Origin: Seison nebaliae | Taxonomy: Eukaryota; Rotifera; Pararotatoria; Seisonacea; Seisonidae | NCBI GenBank assembly: GCA_023231475.1 | Contig: JALJEE010002408.1 | Span: 1 to 64,000, forward strand | Direction of reading: 5' to 3' | Length of the DNA stretch: 64,000 nt | In this document: in pieces, positions 50,094-62,168 of the stretch | How the letters are laid out: each line of letters opens with the position of its first letter | Position numbering within the stretch: the first letter of the stretch is position 1 | Made by a program: the position numbers and the translations under genes | The notes under the pieces: generated by a model | What the model saw: only the letters and a program-made list of their open reading frames with translations | What the model was told of the DNA's origin: nothing | The model's database searches: none

Positions 50094-52628
50094 TTTCTAA
50101 GATAAATGCCAAATATTATTTCTCAAATTCGAATATTATTTATTATTTTATAAGAATAAAAATAGATTAGGATGTTAATAATAAAAAGTTTCAGTTTCCT
50201 TCTTTATATATCGACCATTGAAAAATGCAGACAAAATATCTAGACAGTTTGATTATTTTCCCAAGACGAACGTTATTTGACGAGAAACGCTCATTAAGAT
50301 TTGATGCCGCCAATGGAACTCATAAAAGAAATGGAAAATATTTATTTATCACTTCACTGTACGGATTTGATGATGAAAGGAATATCTACCGATGAAACGG
50401 AAAATATAAACAAAAAAGTAATTCTCCTAATACAAATCGAGGGAGATCCGTTTAAAATGACAAGAATTCTTTTCGTCATAAAACGTTTGAAAAAAATATA
50501 TTATATTTTATTAAATGACGCTAAATCAGTTTTCCAATACTTCCTTCCATTCGTCAATTAATGGCATTATATAATTTCTTAATTGATGACGAACCAAATG
50601 AGAAATGGAAATGGAAGACCGGACACGTCTGTTTCAAAATCGATGATGATTTACTAATGAGATATGGAAATCCATTCAATGAAAATGGTGTTAGATGTAT
50701 TCAACACAAATATCGATGAAATATCGAGAATTTTAGTTGATGGGAAAATGAGAATTATTCGTCTGTTCAACTTGTTCGTTGACGAAATGCACTTCAAAAG
50801 GATTAAGTGTCTCAACTCGTCTCTATCAAATTCATATTTCTCCCATTTTCCCACAAGAGAAAAATAATTTTTTTTTGTTTAAAATATCAATTTTCGTCGA
50901 CTATGATTAAGATGCACAATAGAAATATGGATAATGTAAAATTTTTCACCCATTGTCCATTTGTGGTGCTAGATATAACGTGAAAGAGATAAAGGAAAGT
51001 AGAGCAATTCTCAATTGATTATTTGTTTAGTTTGGTGATAGAATAATAATAATCATAATTTGTTTATTTTTCATATTTATAAAAACCGAATAATTTGTAC
51101 TAAAAATAAATCTATCATTAAGTGACAGAAATTTCCATAAAAAATCAGAAATTAGGTAAATCCAAAAAATTAATGAACCATCATGAATAATGGAATCAAC
51201 ACTGTAATTATAGATGGTCCAAATGGACATGCAGCACGAGTTTGGTTATATTATTGATTTTATGAGAATTTGATAATTTTCGACCGGAAAGTTTTTTCTT
51301 TTTTGAATTATTCAATTTCTTTTAAAATAAAATTTCGAAATGTTTTATTGATAAGACTATTCATATAAATTACCTTATAATTTTATAATTCATATTTGAA
51401 ATGAATAGTTAAGAGAAAAGAAGGTATTATACATATTATTCCGCGATTTGAACCAAGGAACAATATTGAAATAATTGTTTCCATAGGAATCGAAAATAAT
51501 GCTAGAGAAAACTTGAACAAAATCACTTTCTCCATGTTATATAATAAAATAGAGAAACATAATATTCTACTCTATTTAATTTATATACTTTTCCGAGACA
51601 AGAAAAAATGACTAATGAAAAATAATATTCGGAATTCAGCTTTCTTGACCAGAGCCATAATCGTTATAATCAGTTCCATACAAGTAACTTTTGTAAAGAA
51701 ATTATTCCCACACCTCACATACGAAACTCGACAAATATCATGTCAATGTCAATGAGTAGCAAATTACATTCCGTCAATTTGGCACTAAAAAAAATTTTTA
51801 ACATTCTGATTCTTATCATTTCCTCTCCCTCTCTCTCCCTCCTCTCGAAAAGACAACTAACTTATTCCCAAAATTAATGTTCGCTACAGCGCAGATGTAA
51901 ATGATATTCAAATTCGTTATACCGATGTCTTAGTCAGTAAACGTTCCGAAATTTCTAAAATTGAAAGTTTCTATTTCATTGATTTTCGCCTTTGTCTAAG
52001 AAATGTCGTTAATAATAATGTATAGAGCGAAGGAAACTAAACGAAATGAACGACTCCTTCTGAACTGAAGGCGGAATTTTATGGTGGGAATATTTCCTGG
52101 GAACAATTAAGAACATTTTATTATTATAATCATTTTAATTCTTCTCTATTTATTGAATGTTGACATTAATGTCATTATTCTTCTCAAGTAGAAACTAATA
52201 ATGTCTCGTAAAGTTAGGATTTAAACATTTTCTTAGTTGACCATAACATCTTAATCTTAATAACTTCCAGTTGAATTAAAATTCCATTTGGAATTCCATT
52301 TAAGTAAAAAACAAAAAGTTGACAATATCAAAATCCACTCGAATTATGACGAAGGCTCTAAAGTTTAGAATCGAAACTAACAAATATTTCAGTAAACCAA
52401 TATAATAAACTCTATAAATTTGTTTTGGAGGTAGTTCTATGAAAATGTAAGTGTTTAATGATTTCATTCTATGAAGTTTCTGTTAACTCATTAACAGATA
52501 TTTTCGAAAAAATCAAAAGAAATCGCGAATAGGACCGCTCCTAATGTCTTCTTGAAAGAGTCATGTTATGAAATCAAACAACTCACTGAATTTCATGTTC
52601 CTTCAAATAAATTCATCGAAATAAATAT
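50094..52628. other. Intergenic with unrecognised small ORFs
   Basis: 50301-50561 and 50560-50720 encode two plus-strand segments in different frames (second: KWKWKTGHVCFKIDDDLL) that look codon-like but match no family. They may be a small gene or a remnant. The rest, including the minus frame at 51027-51230, shows nothing I can support. Confidence 0.3.
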
Positions 52629-53048
52629 TTATTTGAATTTGGTAAGTAATTTCTTATACTTCGATCGTAAAATTAATATTACGGCCAGGAAAACGATGAT
52701 TAGAACGAGTAACATTGAATTAATAATAATTAAAACAATATTTAATTGAGACCATTGCATTGATGTTTTAATATTCATAACTGGTGGGTTTTCCTGAAGA
52801 AAAGAAGACACGTTTATTATTCCTTCATGACCATCTGCGACGCCCACCCATTTTGAGTCGATTTTAAATTTTGAAACGCTTTTCGCTTCTTCTATAATTT
52901 TTGGCTCAATTTCGGTGATCTCATTGAGATTGAATGCTTTCTATCCAATAAAATGGAAAGTAGTGGGATAAAGTAAAACGATTTCTTTTTCAAACTTTAA
53001 CATATTTAATCGATAACAAATAACTTTAATTTCGTCAAGAACATCCAT
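52629..53048 (-). CDS. Small membrane protein, new family member A
   Basis: Two exons, 53048-53025 and 52940-52629, with an 84-nt intron encode 111 residues. Exon 1 is only 24 nt and encodes MDVLDEIK. The body is a polar helical domain (ITEIEPKIIEEAKS). A conserved N-glycosylation sequon follows in NVSSFLQ. Then comes WSQLNIVLIIIN leading into a single membrane helix (SMLLVLIIVFLAVILIL) and a basic tail RSKYKKLLTKFK. There is no signal peptide. The basic tail predicts the C-terminus in the cytosol and the N-terminal domain outside, which fits the sequon. Members B (58293-58701) and C (60248-60645) share the gene structure and motifs. The family is not known to me. Upstream, ttttgcgc is shared with member B. 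Confidence 0.8.
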
Positions 53049-53776
53049 TTTTACCGCGCAAAATAATTTATTCTATAGGTAATTTTATTATATAAATATT
53101 GTACTAGATAATCCTCTACAGTTATTTTATTACTATTGTTTATTTATTATTGGAGCAAGTAAAAAATATGTTGAATAATTCGATTAATATTAAAGTTTCA
53201 TGAATTTGATGAATGTTCTACATTCAATTGAAGATAAAGAAAAAGATTATTTTAAATAAATAAATGAAATATTATCATTATTAATCAGTAAATTCACATT
53301 ATAATTGATAAATTAAATAAAAAAATCATGAGAATTTTGAAGATTATAAGGAAATAATAAGAAGAAATTTGATTCGGAGTCATTGGCCTTCAAGCTTTTA
53401 ATTCGAAGTAGATTGTGAGAAATTGAAAACAAAATGTTTTCTCTCCACTCATAAGAGAGAAGATATTAATTGGTTGAATTTTTTGGTTAACAGTGAAATA
53501 AAGAGAAATATGATGCACACGAACATAAAACGTTAAAATGTGGAAGAAATAATTTTTGTGGTTGAGCTTATTGGTGAAGAGTAATCTTAAATAATTTTCT
53601 CTAAATCATTCGATATCTGATTGATTTAATTTACATTTTCTTCTCATCAACTATCCTTTCTTATATTTCATTTATTTCTTTCGTCTAATTCAACTTACTA
53701 CAAATTAATTTTGAAATAATTTCCTTCTCGAGAGAATAGTATTTGTATTGTACTTTTTTGGGTTTGGAGTAAGAAA
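53049..53776. other. Divergent intergenic region
   Basis: Contains the promoters of member A (minus) and the unknown disordered protein (plus). The motif ttttgcgc near 53056 recurs before member B. Otherwise AT-rich and featureless. Confidence 0.4.
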
Positions 53777-55255
53777 ATGACAAAAAAGATACAAGATTTA
53801 CTTCCAAAATCAAATATCACTTCTCTAACAACAGCAACAACAACAATAACTAGTACTATAACAGCATCGAAATCGAAAGATGATCAAAAGGATGATGTTG
53901 AAGGATTGGAATTGTCGGTGTCATGTGATATTGATTTGGGTTTGAATGATTTAAATAATTCTCATCCAGTAACTTCTCTTGTATTTCTAGAGGAGTTGAA
54001 TAGTCAGAATAGTAATTTATTTAAAAAAGAGAAAAATATTTCAGAGTTGAAATCAAAAGAAATAATTCCAATGATTAAATCAATTCCATTAACCAAATCA
54101 TCATCTAACATCATCACATCCAATACTACACCAATATCTTCAATCACTACAACTGCTACAGGATCTTTGACATCTGCCATCCCTTCTTCCACCATAACAT
54201 CGACAACAACGACGGTAGGAAGTCGAAAACGTCATATGGAATCGAGAGGGAAAACGAATGAATCAAATTCACATAATGATCAACCGAAAACGAAATGTTT
54301 GTCAATTGGATCGATAATGGATTCTGGTGGAGTTGATTCATTTCCCACCGAAGTCTTTCCTCCAATTAATTCATTTCCAACTGAACAATATGTACTTGAC
54401 AGTTATGATCCACGAGTACCACCACCACCAATTCCTGCATCATTAACCGGTTCACAACCTGAACAAGAATTGATAGCCAAATTAACAACGCCGAGACATC
54501 ATCCAGATACTAGGAAATTACCCATGCCGACAGAAACACTTGCGCCACCTCCAATCATCATGTCAACTAATAATTTTTTGAGTAAAACGACCGTCTATCC
54601 TTCTGCTAATCCTTATCATCATTCTGAAACTGTGCCTAATTCAAATATGATTAATAAAACTAATCTTATAAATCCAAACACTTTACTTTTAACTGGAAGT
54701 CAAAATCAGAATTGCACTTCTAATATTTTAAATTTACCTTATGGCCTTCAACCACAAATGACGTACGATCCAAACATATCAAATAAATCAGAGAGTCGTT
54801 TATGTGAATCATCTAATTGCTCATTCTCCGACTCATCAGTTTCATCGTCTGATTCTCATGGATCCAATTCATCAAATACTAAAACTCGATTGGTACATTT
54901 ACGTCGTTTGGTACGAACGGAATATGATCGATCTGGAATGATTATACGAGAAGAAATTCTTTATGAGACATCTCATAAGAAAGATAGGAAATTCGAACAG
55001 AAGAAAGAAGCTGCAATCAAAGACACAAAAGAAATGGTGAGAGTGAGAGATTATGAAAATAAATTGAAATCACAATTAGGAAAATCAGGAAGTCGTCGAT
55101 TGAGAATGGACGACGAAGCGACAACAAAAGATGATTCTCGACAAGTCTCAATGAAGAGGAACGACAATGAGAATTTTGATTTGAGGATCTTGTTGAATCA
55201 AAGTTATTATTCTTCCTCAGATAGTTCTCGAATTCCTTTAAGGAATTGTCAGTGA
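53777..55255 (+). CDS. Unrecognised disordered Ser/Thr-rich protein
   Basis: A 492-residue open frame, single exon, starting MTKKIQDLLPKS. The N-terminal half has long Thr/Ser/Ile-rich tracts, an acidic DLNNSHP segment, and a basic GSRKRHME stretch near residue 150. A Pro-rich middle (YDPRVPPPPIPASL) follows. The C-terminal quarter is structured-looking and highly charged: TRLVHLRRLVRTEYDRSG and EEILYETSHKKDRKFEQK near 375-410, then a Lys/Arg/Glu coiled segment. No domain of known function is recognised. Length, codon use and phase are consistent over 1.5 kb, so it is very likely real. A nuclear or signalling role is possible from the charge pattern. Confidence 0.7.
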   Translation: MTKKIQDLLPKSNITSLTTATTTITSTITASKSKDDQKDDVEGLELSVSCDIDLGLNDLNNSHPVTSLVFLEELNSQNSNLFKKEKNISELKSKEIIPMIKSIPLTKSSSNIITSNTTPISSITTTATGSLTSAIPSSTITSTTTTVGSRKRHMESRGKTNESNSHNDQPKTKCLSIGSIMDSGGVDSFPTEVFPPINSFPTEQYVLDSYDPRVPPPPIPASLTGSQPEQELIAKLTTPRHHPDTRKLPMPTETLAPPPIIMSTNNFLSKTTVYPSANPYHHSETVPNSNMINKTNLINPNTLLLTGSQNQNCTSNILNLPYGLQPQMTYDPNISNKSESRLCESSNCSFSDSSVSSSDSHGSNSSNTKTRLVHLRRLVRTEYDRSGMIIREEILYETSHKKDRKFEQKKEAAIKDTKEMVRVRDYENKLKSQLGKSGSRRLRMDDEATTKDDSRQVSMKRNDNENFDLRILLNQSYYSSSDSSRIPLRNCQ

Positions 55256-56304
55256 CAATCTTCAAATTTCCCTTTTGGACTCTATAAATATTTTTTCTTT
55301 TCTTTTTCTCTCTTACATTCTTTTCCCTTCCTCCCCCCATTCACAATTAGAATCGGAACAATTAAACAACTCTCAAGAATCAAGACGGTCAACAATCAAT
55401 CGACATCGATGATGATTAGTGAGCACAGCCAACAGAGACAGCGAAGAATGAAATGACTTTAATTTAATGGAAATTTTTATTATTTGTTTCCATCGACCAA
55501 TCGTTCGATTTAAAGACAAACAAACATACGATATGATTAACAGATTGAAAAAAGAAAATTTTTCGAATAATCTAAATCATAAAACTTTTCTCGTTCTGTG
55601 AACTGAATCTGATTAATAATTTCACGTTTTGCTCGAGCTATCATCAAATTATCTTTATTATTCTCCTTCTCACCATTCTCATTCGGTGCTGATGAATTGA
55701 TGACTCGATAATTTCTCTCTTTTTATTATTCGTATTACATTAGCCAGTTGGACGAACGTGCGACGGAATGAAACAATAAATTTTCTATTTTTATAAAATC
55801 AATTCCCAAAGAAATTATTTCATTCATTCCTGCTTTTCTCTTACATGTAAAGTTAAAAATAAAATATTTGTATAGTTTATTTTCTCTTCTTATTCATCAA
55901 AATAATAATTGAATTTGCTTCTCTTCTTTTTTTTTTAATATTCTTATTTTAACTACTAGCTGTGAATTGGACGAATGGATGAAGTTCATTTTGTTTAACA
56001 AATAAAAAATCTCTTGTAAATATTTTTTCTTCGTTCCTCTCTTCACTCTAACCTCCATTAATCTATGTAATCATTCGACGATTGATGGAAGACGAAATGT
56101 CGATTGTGAGAAGTGAAAAATAAAGGAATTCTTCTTGGAATGAGCTCGAAAATCAGAATTGTTCATTACGTTATCATCATTTCTTTATGAACTAATTCAT
56201 TGAATTGTCATCGAAAAGTTTATTTTTTGAAGGAATAAATTCTCCATTTTATCAAAACACAAAATCGATTATTCACATTCATTCTTGCATATTATCTTCG
56301 CACG
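55256..56304. other. Intergenic region
   Basis: AT-rich with no supported gene or repeat between two plus-strand genes. Confidence 0.4.
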
Positions 56305-58063
56305 ATGGGAGAGAAGAGTCTTGTCGAAATAATAAGTTTTTTGAAATTTCTTTTATTTGTTAAATGAGACGAATGCGTTAAATAGATCGTGCAACTGATA
56401 CAAAAGATCAGTGGGATGCAATATTATGTATTAGCGATTTCGTCAATTCTTATCCTCAACGGTTTTCTTTTCATTCTTATGGAACTTTCTTTCGAGTTAT
56501 TGTAGTTCGGTGGAAGTGTTGAATATCATTCGAAAGAAGATGGGATCATTCAATGGGAAGAATTGGACAATCTTCAACAATTGTCTGAATTTGATCGAAG
56601 CGATGACTAATAATTGTGGTCCCGCATTTCACATTGTTCTCGACAATAAAGAATTCATGCATGAATTTACTAAATATATTCAACCGAAATATAAACCTCC
56701 ACTTGACATCCAAAACAGAATATTGAAATTTATTAAAGTTTTTTTTTATTTCAATTCTATCGATGTTATTATTTGAATAGTTATGGTCGATCGCTTTCCA
56801 AGCTAGACCCAATTTCAAACATATCGAAGACACTTATCAACAATTGTTAACTCGCGGAATTCCTTTTGATGAGATCACAACAAAAGATATTGAGCAAATT
56901 CCTAAAATTCCACCACCTTCATCAAAAAGGAGAACCGAACACAATAAACCAGTAACTCATGCAACTAATCGAGCTAATAATCAATCAATTGTTAATATTT
57001 TTTATTTTCTCAATTCATCTCCATTTTGTATGAGACAGAGAATTAATGAAAATAATTCGAATACATTAAAATTGGATAGTAGCGAGTTAAAACGAATCGA
57101 TTCCGAATTGATTGTCACTCAAAACAATCTTGTCGTGTTTGATGGTTAGAATTGAAGATAGTTTGAAATATAATAATTATTTGTTGAAGAAATGCTAAGT
57201 GTAGGGAAGTCGATGAATAATAATCAAATGGGCTCATCTAATGATCAGTTAACGTCAAATGATTTGGATTTATTAACTGAATTACACATAACTCTCAAAG
57301 AAATGCAACGACGAATATCTCGTTTGTTACAACTCGAACTGACCGAGGAATTAACAGGTCTTTTTTTTCATCTCAATTTAATTCAAATTTAATTTATTTT
57401 CAATTTTCTCCATATTCAAAGGCAAATTATTGAAGTTGAATGATGACATTATTTCTTCCTTCAACTCATATGACAATTGGAAGAATCCAAATACTGGCAG
57501 TGCTAAACCTGTTGCAAAAAAATGTTCTAATTTCATTTCAAACGATCTTAAATCTTAATTTATTAATTTTTTTTAAAGGTGAGATAAAGCCGATTGTGAA
57601 TAGCAAAGGGGAAAAGGACGAGCAATTGATCGATATTTCATTAGATGATCAAAAACCACCAGGATTAGTTCGTAGTTTAAATGATTAATGATAATATATC
57701 ATATTTTCGATTTAGATTGACGACGAAAACGATTTGAAAGAAATGGAGAAATGGATGAAAGCAGAAGATCCAACTTATGATCCTGCAAGCAATGAATTTG
57801 ATGCATTTCTTAGAGAACGAACTCAAATGTTGAATAACAATAATACGAACTTGAATAATGTGAACAATGAAAAGAATGAATTGATTCCTAATATTTATTC
57901 TGAACTTGAGTTAGAATCTTTCAATACTACCACTACTACTACTACTACGACTACGAATACGACTACAAGTAATGCGAACACTATTAACAATGACGAGAGA
58001 ATATTAACTTCATCTGATGTGAAAGTGGAAATCGACGAATTATCATCAAATGTTAAATTATAA
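56305..58063 (+). CDS. tom1: TOM1-like VHS-GAT endosomal adaptor
   Basis: Nine exons close in frame to 453 residues: 56305-56335, 56386-56461, 56506-56737, 56781-56990, 57039-57144, 57190-57357, 57422-57523, 57579-57667, 57716-58063. TOM1 binds ubiquitinated cargo, clathrin and Tollip and helps sort membrane proteins at early endosomes. The VHS domain (1-140) reads VEIINRATDTKDQWDAIL, then TNNCGPAFHIVL and WSIAFQARPNFKHI. The GAT domain (about 220-320) contains DLDLLTELHITLKEMQRR and ELTEELTGKLLKLND. The DIDW-type motif region QLIDISLDD and the C-terminal MEKWMKAEDP plus NEFDAFLRERTQ match TOM1's clathrin/MyTH region. The end is Asn/Thr repeats. The family alignment forces all eight introns, which are 43-64 nt. 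One (56991-57038) is 48 nt and stop-free, so it could be retained. Confidence 0.93.
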
Positions 58064-58292
58064 TTAATAAATTACTGACATTAAACAATTCCAACTTTCG
58101 GGAGGAGAGATGTCGTTAATTTTTATTCTTTGTTCTTACAAGATTCACCGACATACATTTCCAAACTTCCCAATACATAAGTTGAACTTCAAAGTTTTAT
58201 TTTACATTTCGCTTCTTATCCATTATTATTTTTTGTGAAATGGATGAAGTTCATTTTTACTTCTCCCACTAACTTTTCTAATAAACTCTTAT

Positions 58293-58701
58293 TTATTTCA
58301 ATAATTTCTGAAATTTTACACGTAATACCAATAAAGTAATGATTATGAGAATAATTAGGAGTAATAAAATCCCATTGATTGTTATCAGAACAATATTTAT
58401 GCGCGACCATTTCATTGAGTGGTCAAAGTTGAGAAAAGCTGGATTCTTCTCAAGGAAATAACTCACATTTGTCATACTATCATGATTGTAATGTTGGAAA
58501 TCTACCTTACTAGTGTAAATCTTAAAGAATAATTCTAAACCCATTAGATCTGATGCCTCCTTGATTATACTACGATTAACTTCAACAAGAACATCCAACT
58601 GAAAAGTATCCTGAAATTTCAAAAAATATTAGTTTCAAAATATCAAAGACTGAAAATCTCTTATCTTCAATCAAAACTTTAATATTTTCCACGATTTCCA
58701 T
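58293..58701 (-). CDS. Small membrane protein, new family member B
   Basis: Exons 58701-58678 and 58610-58293, intron 67 nt, 113 residues. Exon 1 encodes MEIVENIK, exactly 24 nt as in the other two copies, and the intron is in the same phase and position. The body has LVEVNRSIIKEASDLMG, a sequon in NVSYFLEKNP, then WSRINIVLITIN, one membrane helix and the tail VKFQKLLK. Over the final 50 residues it is clearly homologous to members A and C, while the middle is more variable. The gene lies between TOM1 and the homeobox gene on the opposite strand. The short upstream word attttgcgc is shared with A. Function unknown. Confidence 0.8.
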
Positions 58702-59098
58702 TAGCTGTAGCGCAAAATATAATTTTCTAAATTTTCTAAAATTTTAATTTTAATTATTAAATAATTATTGTGCATTGTTCCGATCATAAGTTATAGATTT
58801 AGTTCTTGAGCATTTCCCTTCTCTGAATATTTGATTACTAATTTGATAATTACTGAGTATTTGATAGATGAGAATGTTGCGGTAAAAATAGATAAGAATT
58901 CCTCGCTAAATATTACAAGGAATTTGACTTAATCAAATAAATTTCATTAATCAAATCATTTGTATTAATCTAAATTGATTGTAATTCAATTCTAAGTTAG
59001 AATTTCTAATATATAAAATCATAAGAAATGAGGAAGAAAATTATAAAATTAAAACCAATCTTAAATTCTTCATTTCTATTCTGGAATCAATATCGAAC

Positions 59099-60026
59099 AT
59101 GAACTATTATCCGAACAATTTCGAGAATTATGAACAAATGTATGACTATGTTCAGAAATTATATACAAATCTCAACTATTATCAATTCGTGGGCGATCAA
59201 CCATCTACTGAAATATCTGGTAATCCATCAACAATTTTTACGGATCCATATGAATCAACGACAAATGTTGAAGAACAATTATCTTATGAATCACCAAAAA
59301 ATGTAACAAACGAAGAAGTTAACGTAGACATTAATCAAAATCAAAATTATGAATATTCTGAAATGCAACAAAATTGGTTACAATCATATAACAATTATTG
59401 GCAATCTTACTATTGGAACTATGATTCCGGCTACAATTACTCTGAAAATGGTTCTTTATTAACAAATTCGGCAGAAATAGAACAACAAGCAGTTAATAAT
59501 CAGACACGCAGTCAAACTACTCAATGGAATCAGAATGATAATTCGGGTGAAATTTCACACAATTCAACAAAGTCTATGGAATCAACTTCGACAACTGTAT
59601 CGTCATCAAATAACGATTTTGAGGAAAAGAAGACCGACGAGAATTCCGATGTTATTATGAAGAAAACGAAAAGAATGGCGAACAATAAAAGACTTCCTGA
59701 ACATGTTAGATTTAAATTTTACTTAAATAATTTTCATTCTTCATTTTTAGGCCAGAAAGATTTTAGAAGATTGGTGGAGAGTAGAAGGCGTAAAAGATCC
59801 TTATCCTTCGAGTGCCGTAAAAGAAGAATTAATGAAAAGGACGGGATTGCAAGAGAAGCAAGTGAATTATTGGATCAATAATGCTCGAAGACGAAGGAAG
59901 CATGCATTTACTCGAAGACAACGTCCAGTCAAAAGAAGTCGCGATGATGACGAAAATTATCAATCGCCACAATCCAAAAGAAGACCCGATTTAATTTATA
60001 CTTCTACTCCCAATCCCAAGAAATGA
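59099..60026 (+). CDS. TALE-like homeodomain protein
   Basis: Two exons (59099-59704, 59751-60026) with a 46-nt intron give 293 residues. The homeodomain spans about 196-252 and is completed by the splice: LPEH + ARKILEDWWRVEG, DPYPSSAVKEELMKRTGL, and helix 3 QVNYWINNARRRRK. The Pro-Tyr-Pro after helix 1 (residues 219-221) marks the TALE three-residue loop class. Helix 3 is odd: TALE proteins read WFINARRR, but here W243-R250 reads WINNARRR, which moves Ile to position 49 and puts Asn at the specificity residue 50. The N-terminus is Tyr/Asn-rich and disordered. It is a sequence-specific transcription factor by class. The subclass (PBX, MEIS, TGIF, IRX) cannot be assigned. Confidence 0.82.
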
Positions 60027-60247
60027 TTTATTATTGTGCAATTTAATTTATACAACTTAACTTTTATCATTTATATTTATTATTGATGTTTTTCACTTTA
60101 AAACTATAAATTATTTATTATTAACTCTTCTTACTTTTGTTGTCGATATCTGAAATATTAATTTTTGAACTAAATTGTATTCGTGTAACTAAATTGTTAT
60201 TAAAAGTTTCCAGTTAATTTATTAATCTTAAATATGATATCGTATAA

Positions 60248-60645
60248 TTATTTCAATGATCGATAAAACTTCCATCTTAAGAGTAGTATTATCACTATTA
60301 ATGTCACAATCAAAATAATTAATGCGGAATTAATCGTTATTAGGATAATGTTCAATGTCGACCAATTGATCGATTGATCGAAATTAATGTAAGGTGGTTT
60401 TGTTTCTAAGAAACGGGTAATGTTCAACGTTTGTTGTTTCTGATGTTTTCCATTTGGAGTTTTGTATAGATAATCGTTTAACATCTGCAGGGCTAAAATG
60501 TTGATTGGTTGGTTGAGACCGTCAGTATCAATTTCGACAAACATATTCAAATCGAACATGTTCTATTACAGGGAGTTAACGATAATATATAATATTGATG
60601 ATATTGAAAAAAATGAAAAACTTTTATTTTCTCTGAAATATTCAT
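60248..60645 (-). CDS. Small membrane protein, new family member C
   Basis: Exons 60645-60622 and 60562-60248, intron 59 nt, 112 residues. Exon 1 encodes MNISEKIK. The rest has MFVEIDTDGLNQPINIL, a sequon in NITRFLETKP, then WSTLNIILITINSALIILI into one membrane helix and the tail WKFYRSLK. It aligns with A and B at the first exon, the sequon, the WS-x-x-NI motif and the tail. It lies only 222 nt beyond the homeobox gene's stop, tail to tail. No signal peptide; N-out topology predicted. Function unknown. Confidence 0.8.
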
Positions 60646-61053
60646 TGGTGTTTTTGTACAATTTATAATTTATTGAAATTTGATCGATAACTAATAAACA
60701 AATTGTGAGGTTTGACATAGTTTGACAGTTAAAACAAAAAATTTTATTTATCGTTGTAATAATTTGTTTAATATTTCAGAGTTAACGTTATTCTAATTAG
60801 ATTGGTGTTACAATAATTCATATGAATAAATTTTGTTAAAGAAAAATAAATTTTTAATCACATTCCAAAATCGATTCTCCTAATCTCAATAAGTTTATTA
60901 CTTACAGTTTTTGAATTGAAATCAGCAATAAAGAATTCCATAGATTTTCATTCATATAAATAATTGTAAAATGGAGAATTAACTTTAAAATGAAAAAATA
61001 TTTTCTGTTCTAATTATTATCGAATTTCTGATTTAATCAATTAATTTGAATTA

Positions 61054-61920
61054 ATGTGGAAAATGTTAATAGTTTGTGTTATATTTTTCTTTCATATTAC
61101 GATTAATGGTCAAATTCATAAACGATATCGAAGAGATTTAGTTGCTTGTCCATTAAGAAAATTTTTCCAGCTTCCATCTGGTTCTTGTGTGTATTTGAAC
61201 ACAAGGAGAAAATCTACTTTCCTCAAAGCAAATCAGTTCTGTTATAAAAGAAGATCGTATTTGGCAAGAATGTTCTCCAACACCGCCGAAATTGAAGTTG
61301 CTCAATTCATTTTGAATAAAATAGAAAACAGAAGTTTAGAGGTTTGGGTAAATCTGATAAACTACGGTGGTTTCAATAATGTTCCAAATACTGGTAATTG
61401 GTCGTGGGGAGGCGTTGAAGAAGAATTGACTCCGAGATTAGAGAAAAGAATGACAGGTAGACGAAGTAAACTGTTCAATAAATCTCCTTCGCGTGGGAAA
61501 TCATGTGCCACATTGGTAGTATTAGGTAAAGAACAACGATTTTTTTATCGTCGCCGTCCTTGCTTACGACAATTTGGTCAACTTTGTAGTGTGGGTTATA
61601 TGACAGGACAGCGAAGAATTCGTAACGATCATTTTGAACATTGTCAATTTGAAATGAGAATCAAAGAAGAAAAATTTTTCTATAGTTTGCTGAAATACTT
61701 TTGTATTTATCTTTTCGTCATATCAATTGCAATTTTTGCATTTTGTGATATTTATTGTTGGAAAGTAACGAAAATGAAATATGCTCAAATGCAATTAGCA
61801 CATTCAAAACGAATACAATATCATGATAATGCGATGAAGAGACATCAATATCCAGTTATAGAAAAGTTTGATCATGAGATTTATTCGAAAAGTTTACCTA
61901 AAATGATGGATCCGTTATAA
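61054..61920 (+). CDS. Transmembrane C-type lectin-like protein
   Basis: Single-exon, 288 residues. Signal peptide (LIVCVIFFFHITING), then a furin-like HKRYRRDL site at about 22-29. A C-type lectin-like domain covers about 32-190: SGSCVYLN, KANQFCYKRRSYLARM, VWVNLINYGG, NWSWGG, and the closing Cys pair in SCATLVV and PCLRQFGQLC. The Ca-binding EPN or QPD triplets are not evident, so sugar binding may be lost. A membrane helix lies at about 215-237 (YFCIYLFVISIAIFAFCDI), and a 50-residue cytosolic tail ends KMMDPL. The protein is very basic in places. Neighbouring secreted proteases suggest a surface or gland context, but that is inferred. Confidence 0.8.
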   Translation: MWKMLIVCVIFFFHITINGQIHKRYRRDLVACPLRKFFQLPSGSCVYLNTRRKSTFLKANQFCYKRRSYLARMFSNTAEIEVAQFILNKIENRSLEVWVNLINYGGFNNVPNTGNWSWGGVEEELTPRLEKRMTGRRSKLFNKSPSRGKSCATLVVLGKEQRFFYRRRPCLRQFGQLCSVGYMTGQRRIRNDHFEHCQFEMRIKEEKFFYSLLKYFCIYLFVISIAIFAFCDIYCWKVTKMKYAQMQLAHSKRIQYHDNAMKRHQYPVIEKFDHEIYSKSLPKMMDPL

Positions 61921-62168
61921 TTGGAAAACTAAACTAATGTTCAAAGAAGCGATAAATTAAAAAAATTGATGTAACGGAAAATTTTCTACGGTTTTTTCAT
62001 CTAAAAAAATTTTATATAAAAATTAAAATAATGTCTATTAACTAAAACTGTTTTCTCATAAGAGTACCAAATTAACTTATGAGGTTACATTCATCAACGA
62101 AATTAAGTTTTCCTGATATACTCTGATATATATATTACAATTTCCCTAATAGATATTTTACTTATACG

